From assembly GCA_947453945.1 (NCBI GenBank), contig CANGJB010000033.1, positions 1 to 32,252 of the forward strand: a stretch of DNA of 32,252 bases, in the 5' to 3' direction. The translations under genes and the position numbers were made by a program. The notes under the pieces were generated by a model. It was not told where the DNA came from. It made no database searches and worked only from the letters and a program-made list of their open reading frames with translations. Shown one piece after another: positions 15,956-23,540 of the stretch; positions within the stretch are counted from its first letter, which is position 1; every line of letters starts with the position of its first letter. This DNA comes from Sphingomonadaceae bacterium (GTDB lineage Bacteria > Pseudomonadota > Alphaproteobacteria > Sphingomonadales > Sphingomonadaceae).

Positions 15956-17511
15956 GCGCCGCCCCAGCTTTGGGCAAACGATGGCCGCCCTTTGAGCGCA
16001 GGATCGAGCAGACGCGCCAGCATGTCGCCATGCGCGGGCGCTGCCGCGCGGTAGCGGCCCATCACGTCGGTGATCTTCCCGATCACGCGGCGCACATCGT
16101 CAAACGGCGCGGCATCGGCCAGCGGGTCGATCGCGTCCGGCACCAGTCCCATCCCCGCGCCCACGAAGAACCAGCTGATATCGGCAAACAGCTCACGCCG
16201 CCGCGAAACGATCCGCCCGGTTCGCTGAAAGAGATCAAGCTTGGCCGCAAGGCTTTCTGGCAGCGGGTTCGTGCGCACCTCGTCCCAGAAGGGCTCCCCG
16301 TGCCGCTGGTTGGGCACATAATGCAGCAGCAGGAAATCGCGGATATGCGCGTATTCGTCCGCCGCCTCGCGGTTGTAGGCCGCTGCCAGCGCGGGATCGC
16401 ACTTCCGGTCCGGGAAATAGTCCAGCAGCCGGTTTAGCGCGGTGTGGATGAGGTGGATGCTCGTCGATTCCAGCGGTTCAAGGAACCCGCTCGCCAGCCC
16501 CACGGCAAGGCAGTTCTTCACCCACATTGCCTTGCGGTGCCCGGCGGTGAAGCGCAGGAACCTCGGCTCGGCCAGCGCCTCGCCCTTCCCGTTCCCAGAT
16601 GCGGCACCGCGCAGCGTCTCTGCCGCCTGCTCGTCGCTGATGAACCTGCTGGAATAGACATAGCCGTTGCCCACGCGCGATTGCAGCGGAATGCGCCAGC
16701 GCCAGCCCGCCTCATGCGCCGCCGAAATCGTATAGGGCGCGGGCGGACCTACCGTGGCTGTCGGCATCGCCACCGCGCGGTCGCAAGGCAGCCATCTGGT
16801 CCAGTCCTCATACCCCGCATGGAGCGCGTCCTCGATCAGCAGGCCGCGAAAGCCGGAGCAATCGATGAAGAAATCGGCCTCTACGCGCCGGCCATCCGCC
16901 AGCCTGACTGCCGCAATCGCGCCATCATCGGCCATCTCGCACCCGGCAATCCGCGCATCGACATGCTCAACTCCGCGCGCGGCGGCGTGCTTCTTCAGGA
17001 ACTGCGCCACCAGCCCTGCATCGAAATGCAGCGCATAATTCAGCGCGCCGCCCGGGTAGCTCCCGTCTGGCGGGGGGAACGCAAATTTGCTGTCCTCGGC
17101 CAGCGCAATCGCCGGGCACAGATCCGCAAACGTCTCGCCATGCCCTGCCGCCTTGTTCTTCCACCAGTAGTGATGAAACGGGCGCTGGTTGATCGTCACC
17201 CCCAGATTGCCGAAAGGGTGCCAATAGGAATGGCCGCGCTCCAGCCAATCGTCAAAGCGGATCGCCAGCTTGAATGTCGCCTGGCAATGGCGAATGAATT
17301 CAATCTCATCGATGCCGCAGTTGCGCAGAAACTCGAAGACCGGCGGGATCGTCGCTTCGCCCACGCCCACCGTGGGCACGTCGCTCGATTCAATCAGCGT
17401 GATCTTGCAGCCCGAAGCGCCGAGCACCGCAGACAGCAGCGCTGCCGCCGACCATCCGGCTGTGCCACCGCCGACAATCAGGATGGAGCGCAAGGAACCA
17501 GGTGTCGTCAT
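15952..17511 (-). CDS. Flavin-dependent tryptophan-halogenase-family protein
   Basis: 519 aa. The FAD loop GGGTAGW lies at 14-20. The catalytic Lys81 is in ATFKLAIRF, the halogenase signature WRWRIP is at 270-275, and Glu348 in LEPLEST corresponds to the second catalytic residue. All hallmarks of an active FADH2-dependent halogenase are present. Relatives beside TonB receptors in Caulobacter, Brevundimonas and Xanthomonas (for example BrvH) brominate free indole in vitro, but their natural substrate is unknown. There is no tryptophan biosynthesis or secondary-metabolite gene here; neighbours are a TonB receptor and a sugar kinase. No flavin reductase is seen nearby. No clear ribosome binding site precedes the ATG at 17511. 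Confidence 0.9.
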   Translation of the reverse strand: MTTPGSLRSILIVGGGTAGWSAAALLSAVLGASGCKITLIESSDVPTVGVGEATIPPVFEFLRNCGIDEIEFIRHCQATFKLAIRFDDWLERGHSYWHPFGNLGVTINQRPFHHYWWKNKAAGHGETFADLCPAIALAEDSKFAFPPPDGSYPGGALNYALHFDAGLVAQFLKKHAAARGVEHVDARIAGCEMADDGAIAAVRLADGRRVEADFFIDCSGFRGLLIEDALHAGYEDWTRWLPCDRAVAMPTATVGPPAPYTISAAHEAGWRWRIPLQSRVGNGYVYSSRFISDEQAAETLRGAASGNGKGEALAEPRFLRFTAGHRKAMWVKNCLAVGLASGFLEPLESTSIHLIHTALNRLLDYFPDRKCDPALAAAYNREAADEYAHIRDFLLLHYVPNQRHGEPFWDEVRTNPLPESLAAKLDLFQRTGRIVSRRRELFADISWFFVGAGMGLVPDAIDPLADAAPFDDVRRVIGKITDVMGRYRAAAPAHGDMLARLLDPALKGRPSFAQSWGGA

Positions 17512-17579
17512 AAGGTGTGCGCGATGCTGGCGGTGATCCGGCCCCGGAACAAGGTCCTACCCGTTTGCCGGACAAGAAA

Positions 17580-17609
17580 GGGGGGAAGGCCGGCAAGGGC
17601 CCTCCCCCC
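17580..17609 (-). terminator. Strong hairpin with T-run between TonB receptor and halogenase
   Basis: Read leftward, a 12-base stem (GGGGGGAGGGCC with GGCCTTCCCCCC, one mismatch) and a 6-base loop are followed by CTTTCTTGT. It lies 29 bases after the TonB receptor stop and 68 bases before the halogenase start. It should end or attenuate most receptor transcripts, so the halogenase genes may be read at a lower level or from their own promoter; none is obvious in the remaining gap. Confidence 0.7.
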
Positions 17610-17637
17610 CAGGGGCTCCGAGGGAGAGGAGCAAAGG

Positions 17638-20637
17638 TCAGAAGTTGAACTTCACGCCCGCGAAGATGCGGCGCGAGCCTGACTCATACCGGAACGGCAG
17701 TTCGGGGAATTGCAGATAGGTCTTGGTGTTTTCCTTGTTGAGGTTGATGCCTTCGAGGAACACGTTGAAGTTCGGCGTCACCTGATAGGAAATCTGCCCG
17801 TCGAGCTGGCCATAGGGCTTCTGGTAGATGCCCAGCGTGCGCGTCACGCCGCCATCGCCGAAGCCGAAGTTGCCGAGGTAGGACTTCGAGCGCCAAGAGT
17901 AGGAAGCCCGCGCCGCGAACCCGCTCTTCTCGAAGTAGACCTGACCGTTGAACGAGTGCTTTGACACACCCGGCAGCGGCAAACCCTTCTCGAAGTCGTT
18001 GCTGAACTCGGTGCTCGTATCGGCGAAAGTGTAGTTCGCAGTGAAACCGAGGCCGAACGGGAAGGCGTATTGCGCCGCCAGTTCAAAGCCCTTGACCCGC
18101 CCGCCCGAGCCGTTGACCGGCTGCGACACGGGGCCGAGACGGCCACCAGCCTGGTCATTGACGAAGACCGGCACGGTCTGCGTCACCACGAAGCTGTCCA
18201 CTTCCTTCCAGAACACGCCCGCCGAAAGCAGGCCCTGCCGGCCGAAGTAGTATTCGACGCCCAGATCGAACTGGTACGCGCGGAACGGATCGAGCGTCGC
18301 GTTGCCGCGGCTGCCGCTGGTGAACAGGAACTTGTCGGTTGCCGCATCGCGGGTGAAGTCGGTCGCAAAACCACGGCCCAGATCGAACAGCGGCTGGCGG
18401 GAGGTAACCCGCGCGGCCGAAGCGCGCACCTTGATGTCCTGCGCGGCATCGACGACCACGTTCACGCTCGGCAGGAAGTCGGTGTAGGACCGCTGCACGC
18501 TGGTCGTGTCGAAGTCCTTGACCACCCCGTTCCAGCTGTCCGTGCCCCAGAAGGTCGGGTTCGCGGTGCCCTGGTTCTGATCGACCTTGAGCTTGGTATC
18601 GACAATGCGCACGCCGACGTTGACGTGGAAGCCATCATCCTTGCCGCCGATGTCCGCCATGACATAGCCGGTCTTGGTCTCTTCCTTGACGAGGAAGGTC
18701 TGGAGCGGATCCTGGAAGAAGCTGAACGGCGTCGAGGGATAGAGGTTCTGGATCCACTTGAGCGCGTTGACCATCTGCGCGCGGTTCTGGATCAGCACCT
18801 TGCCGCCCGGGACGTTCGGGTTCACCAGCGTCTCGACCCGGCCCGAATTGCTGGAGAAGGTGTCATAGGGCGTAAGCAGCGCGGGCGAATTGCCGAAGCG
18901 GCTGCAACCGGCAAACGCGGCAGGCTTGTTCGCCTCGGGCAGATCGCAGATCTTGTAGCCGATCGCGCCGTCCTGGAAGTAGCCGAAGGGCGTGTAGTTG
19001 TAGTTGAACGTGGGATCGCGTTCGGCCGCCGGGATCTTGGTCGCGTCCAGTTCGCCCTTGCCGGAATAGTCCGCCAGATAGCGGCCCGAGGTGAAGTCCA
19101 CTGTGCGCTGGCCATAGCGGAAGCCCGCGCTCAGCGTGATCTTGCCCTTTTCCGAAGGATCGACATCCCACGCGAAATCGGTGCGGATCGCGTGGCCCTT
19201 GATCTTCGAACGATCCCCGAAGGCCCAGTGCGACTTGAAGAAACCGTTGGCCGGGTTGCTGAAGAGGTCCGCCAGGCTGCCCGGAGCAATGCCGAAGGTC
19301 GGGAAAGCGCCGTTCTTGTAGGTGAAGTCGAACGTCGCCGGCGCCGCGCTGTTGAGTGCCACACCGTCCTGCAGTGCGCCGCCCACGGCGCCCTGGCGCA
19401 CCGTATACTTGGTGAAGCGCACGTCGTTGTTGGCCACGTCGCGGAACAGGCTGCCGTTCGAGTAGGTCGCCTCCACGTTGGCGCGGAAGTTGCTGCCGTT
19501 GTCGAACTTGGTGCCGAACTGCACGTTGTCAGACTTGATGCTGGACTCGTCCACCACCGAGATCGCCTCGGCAGACTGTGCGCGGACCGTACCGCTTTCA
19601 AGCACGCCGTTGCTGTTGATCTTGTAGCCCGGCAGCAGGCCGAGCGACTCGCCCTGGCCGAACGGGAACTTCACCGAGCCTTCGCGCGTGTCCACCTTGA
19701 GATCGGAGTGGAAGTACTGGAGGTCCATGCTCAGCGTGTCGGTCGGCCGGTAGGCGAGGCCCACCGAGACGCCCCACCGGGTGCGATATTGGTCGCGGTC
19801 GGTCACATAGCGGTATTCGGGCGCATAGTAGTTGGTCGGCACCGTCGCAGTGTCGCGCCGGCCCGCGCCGAACGCCCAGTTGCCACGGTTTTCGCCGCCC
19901 AGAATGTCGTAGTGGCCGTTGGTCTTGCTGTAGCTGCCCGAGACGATGATCCCGAACTTGTCGTTGAAGTTGTAGCTCGCAACCACCGCGCCGGTGGGCT
20001 TCCAGCCATCGATACCGTTGGCCTTGTTGAGCCGCGCGTTGCCCGCAACCGTCAGACCGTTCTTGAGATCGAGCGGATTGCGCGTCTTGAGGTTGACGAT
20101 ACCGCCAAGGCCGCCTTCGAGCAGCGAAGCGTTGGGCGATTTGAACACCTCGACGCCGCCGATCAGTTCAGACGGCACGCTTTCAAGGCTGTCGGTGCGG
20201 GTGAAGTTGCCCTCACCCACCTTGAACACTTCCTGACCCGTGACGAACAGTTCGCCGTTCAGCACGGTGACGTTCTGCGCAAGGCCGCGGATGCGCACCT
20301 TGGTGCCCTGGCCGTTTTCACGATCGATCTGGATGCCGGGCAGGCGCTGCAGCGATTCCGTGATGTTCTGATCCGGGAACTTGCCGATATCCTCGGCGCT
20401 CACCGACTCAATGATCAGGTTCGAATTGCGCTTGGCATCAAGCGCTGCAGCGAGCGACTGGCGAAAGCCCGTGACGACGATCGGCGCGGCGCCATCATCC
20501 GATGTTGCGGTATCGGCCTGCTGCGGCGCGGCCGCCTGCGTTGCCGTCTGAGCGGCAGCATTGCCCGCCACGAACAGCGCAAACGACGAAGCGGCGCCCA
20601 TCAGCGCAAGCCGCGCCCGTGCGTTACCTTGAGACAT
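17638..20637 (-). CDS. TonB-dependent outer-membrane receptor (Xanthomonas/Caulobacter type)
   Basis: 999 aa. A signal peptide occupies about residues 1-30 (ending GNAAAQ), the TonB box APIVVTG is at 51-57, and the plug domain runs to about 190 with the typical DIGKFPDQNITESLQRLPG stretch at 83-101. A 22-strand barrel follows and ends in the C-terminal FNF. It imports a bulky ligand, probably an oligosaccharide or glycoside, using TonB energy. ATG 20637 has an excellent AGGAGGGG site eight bases upstream; a longer open frame to 20760 lacks a signal sequence and is rejected. A hairpin follows the stop. It heads the leftward unit and diverges from the exported GH3 gene. Confidence 0.93.
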   Translation of the reverse strand: MSQGNARARLALMGAASSFALFVAGNAAAQTATQAAAPQQADTATSDDGAAPIVVTGFRQSLAAALDAKRNSNLIIESVSAEDIGKFPDQNITESLQRLPGIQIDRENGQGTKVRIRGLAQNVTVLNGELFVTGQEVFKVGEGNFTRTDSLESVPSELIGGVEVFKSPNASLLEGGLGGIVNLKTRNPLDLKNGLTVAGNARLNKANGIDGWKPTGAVVASYNFNDKFGIIVSGSYSKTNGHYDILGGENRGNWAFGAGRRDTATVPTNYYAPEYRYVTDRDQYRTRWGVSVGLAYRPTDTLSMDLQYFHSDLKVDTREGSVKFPFGQGESLGLLPGYKINSNGVLESGTVRAQSAEAISVVDESSIKSDNVQFGTKFDNGSNFRANVEATYSNGSLFRDVANNDVRFTKYTVRQGAVGGALQDGVALNSAAPATFDFTYKNGAFPTFGIAPGSLADLFSNPANGFFKSHWAFGDRSKIKGHAIRTDFAWDVDPSEKGKITLSAGFRYGQRTVDFTSGRYLADYSGKGELDATKIPAAERDPTFNYNYTPFGYFQDGAIGYKICDLPEANKPAAFAGCSRFGNSPALLTPYDTFSSNSGRVETLVNPNVPGGKVLIQNRAQMVNALKWIQNLYPSTPFSFFQDPLQTFLVKEETKTGYVMADIGGKDDGFHVNVGVRIVDTKLKVDQNQGTANPTFWGTDSWNGVVKDFDTTSVQRSYTDFLPSVNVVVDAAQDIKVRASAARVTSRQPLFDLGRGFATDFTRDAATDKFLFTSGSRGNATLDPFRAYQFDLGVEYYFGRQGLLSAGVFWKEVDSFVVTQTVPVFVNDQAGGRLGPVSQPVNGSGGRVKGFELAAQYAFPFGLGFTANYTFADTSTEFSNDFEKGLPLPGVSKHSFNGQVYFEKSGFAARASYSWRSKSYLGNFGFGDGGVTRTLGIYQKPYGQLDGQISYQVTPNFNVFLEGINLNKENTKTYLQFPELPFRYESGSRRIFAGVKFNF

Positions 20638-20764
20638 GATCCTTACCCCTCCTGTTTGGGACGGCGGCACCCGGTTCGGTGCATCAACCGCTTCTTCTTC
20701 GATCTTCCAGCCTCCGCGGCAAATCCCCATCACGGGTCTTTGGCGGGAAGCGTTAGGCACGGTT

Positions 20765-20794
20765 GAAATACGATCATCGTCGCCGTATTGTCAA
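20765..20794 (-). promoter_or_regulatory. Candidate leftward promoter of the TonB receptor gene
   Basis: On the minus strand, TTGACA (20794-20789) is followed after 18 bases by TATTTC (20770-20765). The -35 is a perfect consensus, the -10 weak. The -35 lies inside the CG-centred palindrome at 20789-20802, so a repressor there would block it. The mRNA leader would be about 120 bases. Confidence 0.4.
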
Positions 20795-20815
20795 CGTTGT
20801 CATTAAATTTATATC
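20788..20815 (+). promoter_or_regulatory. Candidate rightward promoter of the exported GH3 gene
   Basis: TTGTCA at 20788-20793 and TATATC at 20810-20815 are 16 bases apart. The -35 overlaps the same palindrome as the leftward promoter, so one bound regulator could control both directions. Confidence 0.4.
20789..20802. promoter_or_regulatory. LacI-type near-palindromic operator in the divergent promoter
   Basis: TGTCAACGTTGTCA is a 14-base palindrome with one mismatched pair, centred on CG as in LacI-family operators (AACGTT core). It sits between the TonB receptor and the GH3 gene and covers the -35 of both predicted promoters. The LacI-family protein encoded at 12748-13770 is the nearest candidate ligand; the ROK regulator is another. 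Confidence 0.5.
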
Positions 20816-20884
20816 ACCATCTTTAATTATTAAAGAAACCCGGTATGGTCAACCCGGCTGGGAAGCGGAGAGGAAAACCAAGGA

Positions 20885-23413
20885 ATGAAGCGGATTTCGC
20901 ACCTGACCGGTATGGCCTGCGCCATGGCCATCGCGGCCTCGCTCGCACCGGCCGCGCTCCTTGCGACTCCACCTGCCACCCCGACCGAAACGGCCGCCGC
21001 CGTCCATCCGGAGCAATGGCCGCGAATCGCTTGGCCCAAGGTGGTCACCAGCGCCGACGAGGCGAAAATCAGCCAACTTCTCAAGCAGATGGATGCCGCC
21101 TGCAAAGTCGGACAAGTCATCCAGGGCGATATCGCCAGCCTCACGGCAGAGGATGTCGCTCGCTACAATCTCGGCTCGGTGCTCAATGGCGGCAATTCAG
21201 GCCCCGGCGGAAACGACCTCGCCCCCGCAGCCGATTGGCTCAAACTGGCAGACGCCTTCCACGCCGCCTCGATTCGCGGCCGCCCCGGCTGTCCCGCTAT
21301 CCCGGTGATCTGGGGCACCGACGCCGTCCACGGCCACAGCAACATCATCGGCGCCACGCTGTTCCCGCACAATGTCGGCCTCGGCGCGATGCGCGATCCC
21401 GATCTGATCGAGAAGATCGGCGCCGCCACCGCTGCCGAAATCCGCGTTACCGGGCAGGAATGGACCTTCGCGCCCACCGTCACCGTGCCGCAGGACTACC
21501 GCTGGGGCCGCGCCTACGAAGGCTATTCCTCCGATCCCGCACTTGTCGCCAGCTATGTCGGGCGCATGGTGCGCGGGCTTCAGGGCCCGCCGACCACGGC
21601 GCGCATCCTCGCCGGCCCCCACGTCATCGCCAGCACCAAGCACTTCCTCGCCGATGGCGCGACCACGGATGGCCGCGATCAGGGCGATGCCCAGATCGAC
21701 GAGACGACACTGCGCCTCGTCCACGGCGCACCATACCTGCCCGCGATCGAGAGCGGCGTCGCCACGGTGATGACCAGCTTCTCCAGCTGGAACGGCGTAA
21801 AGATCGCCGGCAATAAGGGCCTTGTCACCGATGTTCTGAAAGACCGCCTCGGCTTCGGCGGCTTCGTCGTCACCGACTGGAACGCACACGGCCAGATCCC
21901 GGGCTGCACCAATGCGAGCTGCCCGCAGGCGCTCCTCGCGGGCGTCGACATGTACATGGCACCCGATAGTTGGAAGCCGCTTTACACAAGCCTTCTCAAA
22001 CAAGTGCAGGAAGGCACCGTACCCATGGCCCGGCTCGATGATGCCGTCGCGCGTATCCTGCGCATGAAACTGCGGCTCGGCCTGTTCGAGATGGGCGCCC
22101 CTTCCACCCGCCCGCTCTCCGGCCAATGGCAGGTCCTCGGCAGCGCCGATCACCGCGCGATTGCTCGAGAAGCCGTCCGCAAGTCACTGGTGCTGCTCAA
22201 GAACACCGGCGTCCTTCCGCTGAAGAGCGGCGCGCGCCTTCTGGTCGCGGGTGACGGCGCGGATGATGTCGCCCGCCAGTCCGGCGGATGGACGATCAGC
22301 TGGCAGGGCACCGGTCTCACGCGAGATCAGTTCCCCGGCGCGACCACGCTGTGGGAAGGCCTAAAGGCCGCAGCCGCCGCATCCGGCGGCAGCGCCGAGC
22401 TCGCGCCCGATGGCCGCTTTGCGCAAAAGCCCGATGCCGCTGTCGTCGTGTTCGGCGAAACGCCTTACGCGGAATTTCAGGGCGATATCCGCTCGCTCCA
22501 GCTGCGCAGCGATCTTACCGGGCCGCTCGCAACGATGCGCAAGCTCAAGGCACAGGGCGTGCCGGTCATCGCGGTCATGCTCACTGGCCGCCCCTTGTTC
22601 GTGAACCCTGAACTGAACGCGGCCGACGCGTTCGTGGTCGCGTGGCTTCCGGGCTCCGAAGGTGGCGGCCTCGCCGATGTGCTCTACGCGCAGGGCGGCG
22701 CAGACTTCACCGGCCGCCTGCCGATGGTCTGGCCGCGCAGCGCACGCGCCGGCGATGATGCGCAGTTTCCATTCGGGTATGGCCTTTCACTAGCAGGCGG
22801 CGCCGCGCCATGGACGCCGCTGAACGAAGACCCCGGCATTGCCGCCGAGGCAATCCCCGGCGTCTATCTCCAGCGCGGACAGGCCGCGCCCGGCTGGCAC
22901 CTTGTGCTGACCGATCCGGGCGCCGCGCCCCACACCGTCGGCCCGGTTCCCGCCGCAACCCCCGGCGGCCGCCTCGCCATCACCGCCATCGACAAGGACG
23001 TGCAGGAAGGCGCACGCCGCATCACCCTGTCCGCAGGCGCCCAGCCCGCGACCATCGCGCTCGGAAGCGATGCTCCGGTCGATCTCTCGCGTGAGACCAA
23101 TGGCGATGTGCTCCTGCTGCTGACCGTTCGGCTCGACGCGAAGCCGGGTGCGCCGATCACCTTGGCCGCGCAGTGCGGCGCCGGCCCCTGCGCCGCTCCG
23201 ATTGCCCTGCCCGAACTTGCCGCCCTGCCCCCCCGCATCTGGCAGACGCTGGCCGTCCCCCTCAAGTGCCTGCTTCCTGCAGGCGCAGACAGCCACGCCG
23301 TCACCGCACCGCTGGTTCTCGCCAGCCGCGGCCCGGTTTCGCTGGGGCTGGAGAGCGTAAAGCTCGGCACCAGTGGAGACGTGACCGCACGCTGTCTGGG
23401 CACTAAGAAATAA
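20885..23413 (+). CDS. Exported GH3 beta-glucosidase/glucan glucohydrolase, ExoP-like
   Basis: 842 aa. A signal peptide covers about residues 1-27. The GH3 N-terminal domain spans about 50-385 with the nucleophile Asp331 in VVTDWN, and the GH3 C-terminal domain about 420-632, closing with FPFGYGLSL. A further beta domain of about 200 residues at the C-terminus resembles the carbohydrate-binding ExoP end domain of Pseudoalteromonas exo-beta-glucanase. The enzyme should cut glucose from beta-glucans or cello-oligosaccharides in the periplasm or at the surface. It differs from the window's first GH3 in having export and lacking PA14. A GGAAAACCAAGGA stretch precedes the ATG. It diverges from the TonB receptor and is followed by the GH2 gene. 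Confidence 0.92.
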   Translation: MKRISHLTGMACAMAIAASLAPAALLATPPATPTETAAAVHPEQWPRIAWPKVVTSADEAKISQLLKQMDAACKVGQVIQGDIASLTAEDVARYNLGSVLNGGNSGPGGNDLAPAADWLKLADAFHAASIRGRPGCPAIPVIWGTDAVHGHSNIIGATLFPHNVGLGAMRDPDLIEKIGAATAAEIRVTGQEWTFAPTVTVPQDYRWGRAYEGYSSDPALVASYVGRMVRGLQGPPTTARILAGPHVIASTKHFLADGATTDGRDQGDAQIDETTLRLVHGAPYLPAIESGVATVMTSFSSWNGVKIAGNKGLVTDVLKDRLGFGGFVVTDWNAHGQIPGCTNASCPQALLAGVDMYMAPDSWKPLYTSLLKQVQEGTVPMARLDDAVARILRMKLRLGLFEMGAPSTRPLSGQWQVLGSADHRAIAREAVRKSLVLLKNTGVLPLKSGARLLVAGDGADDVARQSGGWTISWQGTGLTRDQFPGATTLWEGLKAAAAASGGSAELAPDGRFAQKPDAAVVVFGETPYAEFQGDIRSLQLRSDLTGPLATMRKLKAQGVPVIAVMLTGRPLFVNPELNAADAFVVAWLPGSEGGGLADVLYAQGGADFTGRLPMVWPRSARAGDDAQFPFGYGLSLAGGAAPWTPLNEDPGIAAEAIPGVYLQRGQAAPGWHLVLTDPGAAPHTVGPVPAATPGGRLAITAIDKDVQEGARRITLSAGAQPATIALGSDAPVDLSRETNGDVLLLLTVRLDAKPGAPITLAAQCGAGPCAAPIALPELAALPPRIWQTLAVPLKCLLPAGADSHAVTAPLVLASRGPVSLGLESVKLGTSGDVTARCLGTKK

Positions 23414-23417
23414 TAAA

Positions 23418-23446
23418 TTTAGTATGCATTTTAAGATAGCTATGAT
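23418..23446 (+). promoter_or_regulatory. Candidate promoter of the GH2 gene
   Basis: TATGAT at 23441-23446 is a five-of-six -10 match with a weak TTTAGT at 23418-23423, 17 bases upstream, in an AT-rich stretch right after the GH3 stop. Transcription would start near 23453, inside the inverted repeat that follows. Confidence 0.35.
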
Positions 23447-23462
23447 GCAGTCAATTGATTGC
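23447..23462. promoter_or_regulatory. Inverted repeat at the predicted GH2 transcription start
   Basis: GCAGTCAATTGATTGC is a 16-base palindrome with one mismatched pair. It covers the predicted start of the GH2 transcript and could bind a repressor. Its core (CAATTG) differs from the CG-centred site before the TonB receptor, so a different regulator or a chance palindrome is possible. Confidence 0.35.
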
Positions 23463-23540
23463 GTTGTCAGAAATGAGACAGGCTGCCACCAACGCATGAA
23501 ATCCCTTACAAAACCGGATCCGAGACGGGAGAGAGCGACC

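Noticed and set aside
15952..17511. Halogenase gene as a remnant or a plain FAD monooxygenase
   Set aside because: The catalytic lysine, the WxWxIP signature and the second catalytic glutamate are all intact and the length is normal.
20638..20760. Longer N-terminus for the TonB receptor
   Set aside because: The extra 41 residues would bury the signal peptide, and the AGGAGGGG site precedes ATG 20637.
18070..20766. Long open frame (898 codons) on the + strand opposite the TonB receptor
   Set aside because: Its composition is Arg-, Ala- and His-rich as expected from the complement of a GC-rich gene. The opposite strand encodes a clear TonB receptor with signal peptide, TonB box and a strong ribosome site.
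23424..23540. Longer N-terminus for the GH2 enzyme
   Set aside because: The signal peptide starts at ATG 23541; the stretch before it holds promoter-like and palindromic sequence.
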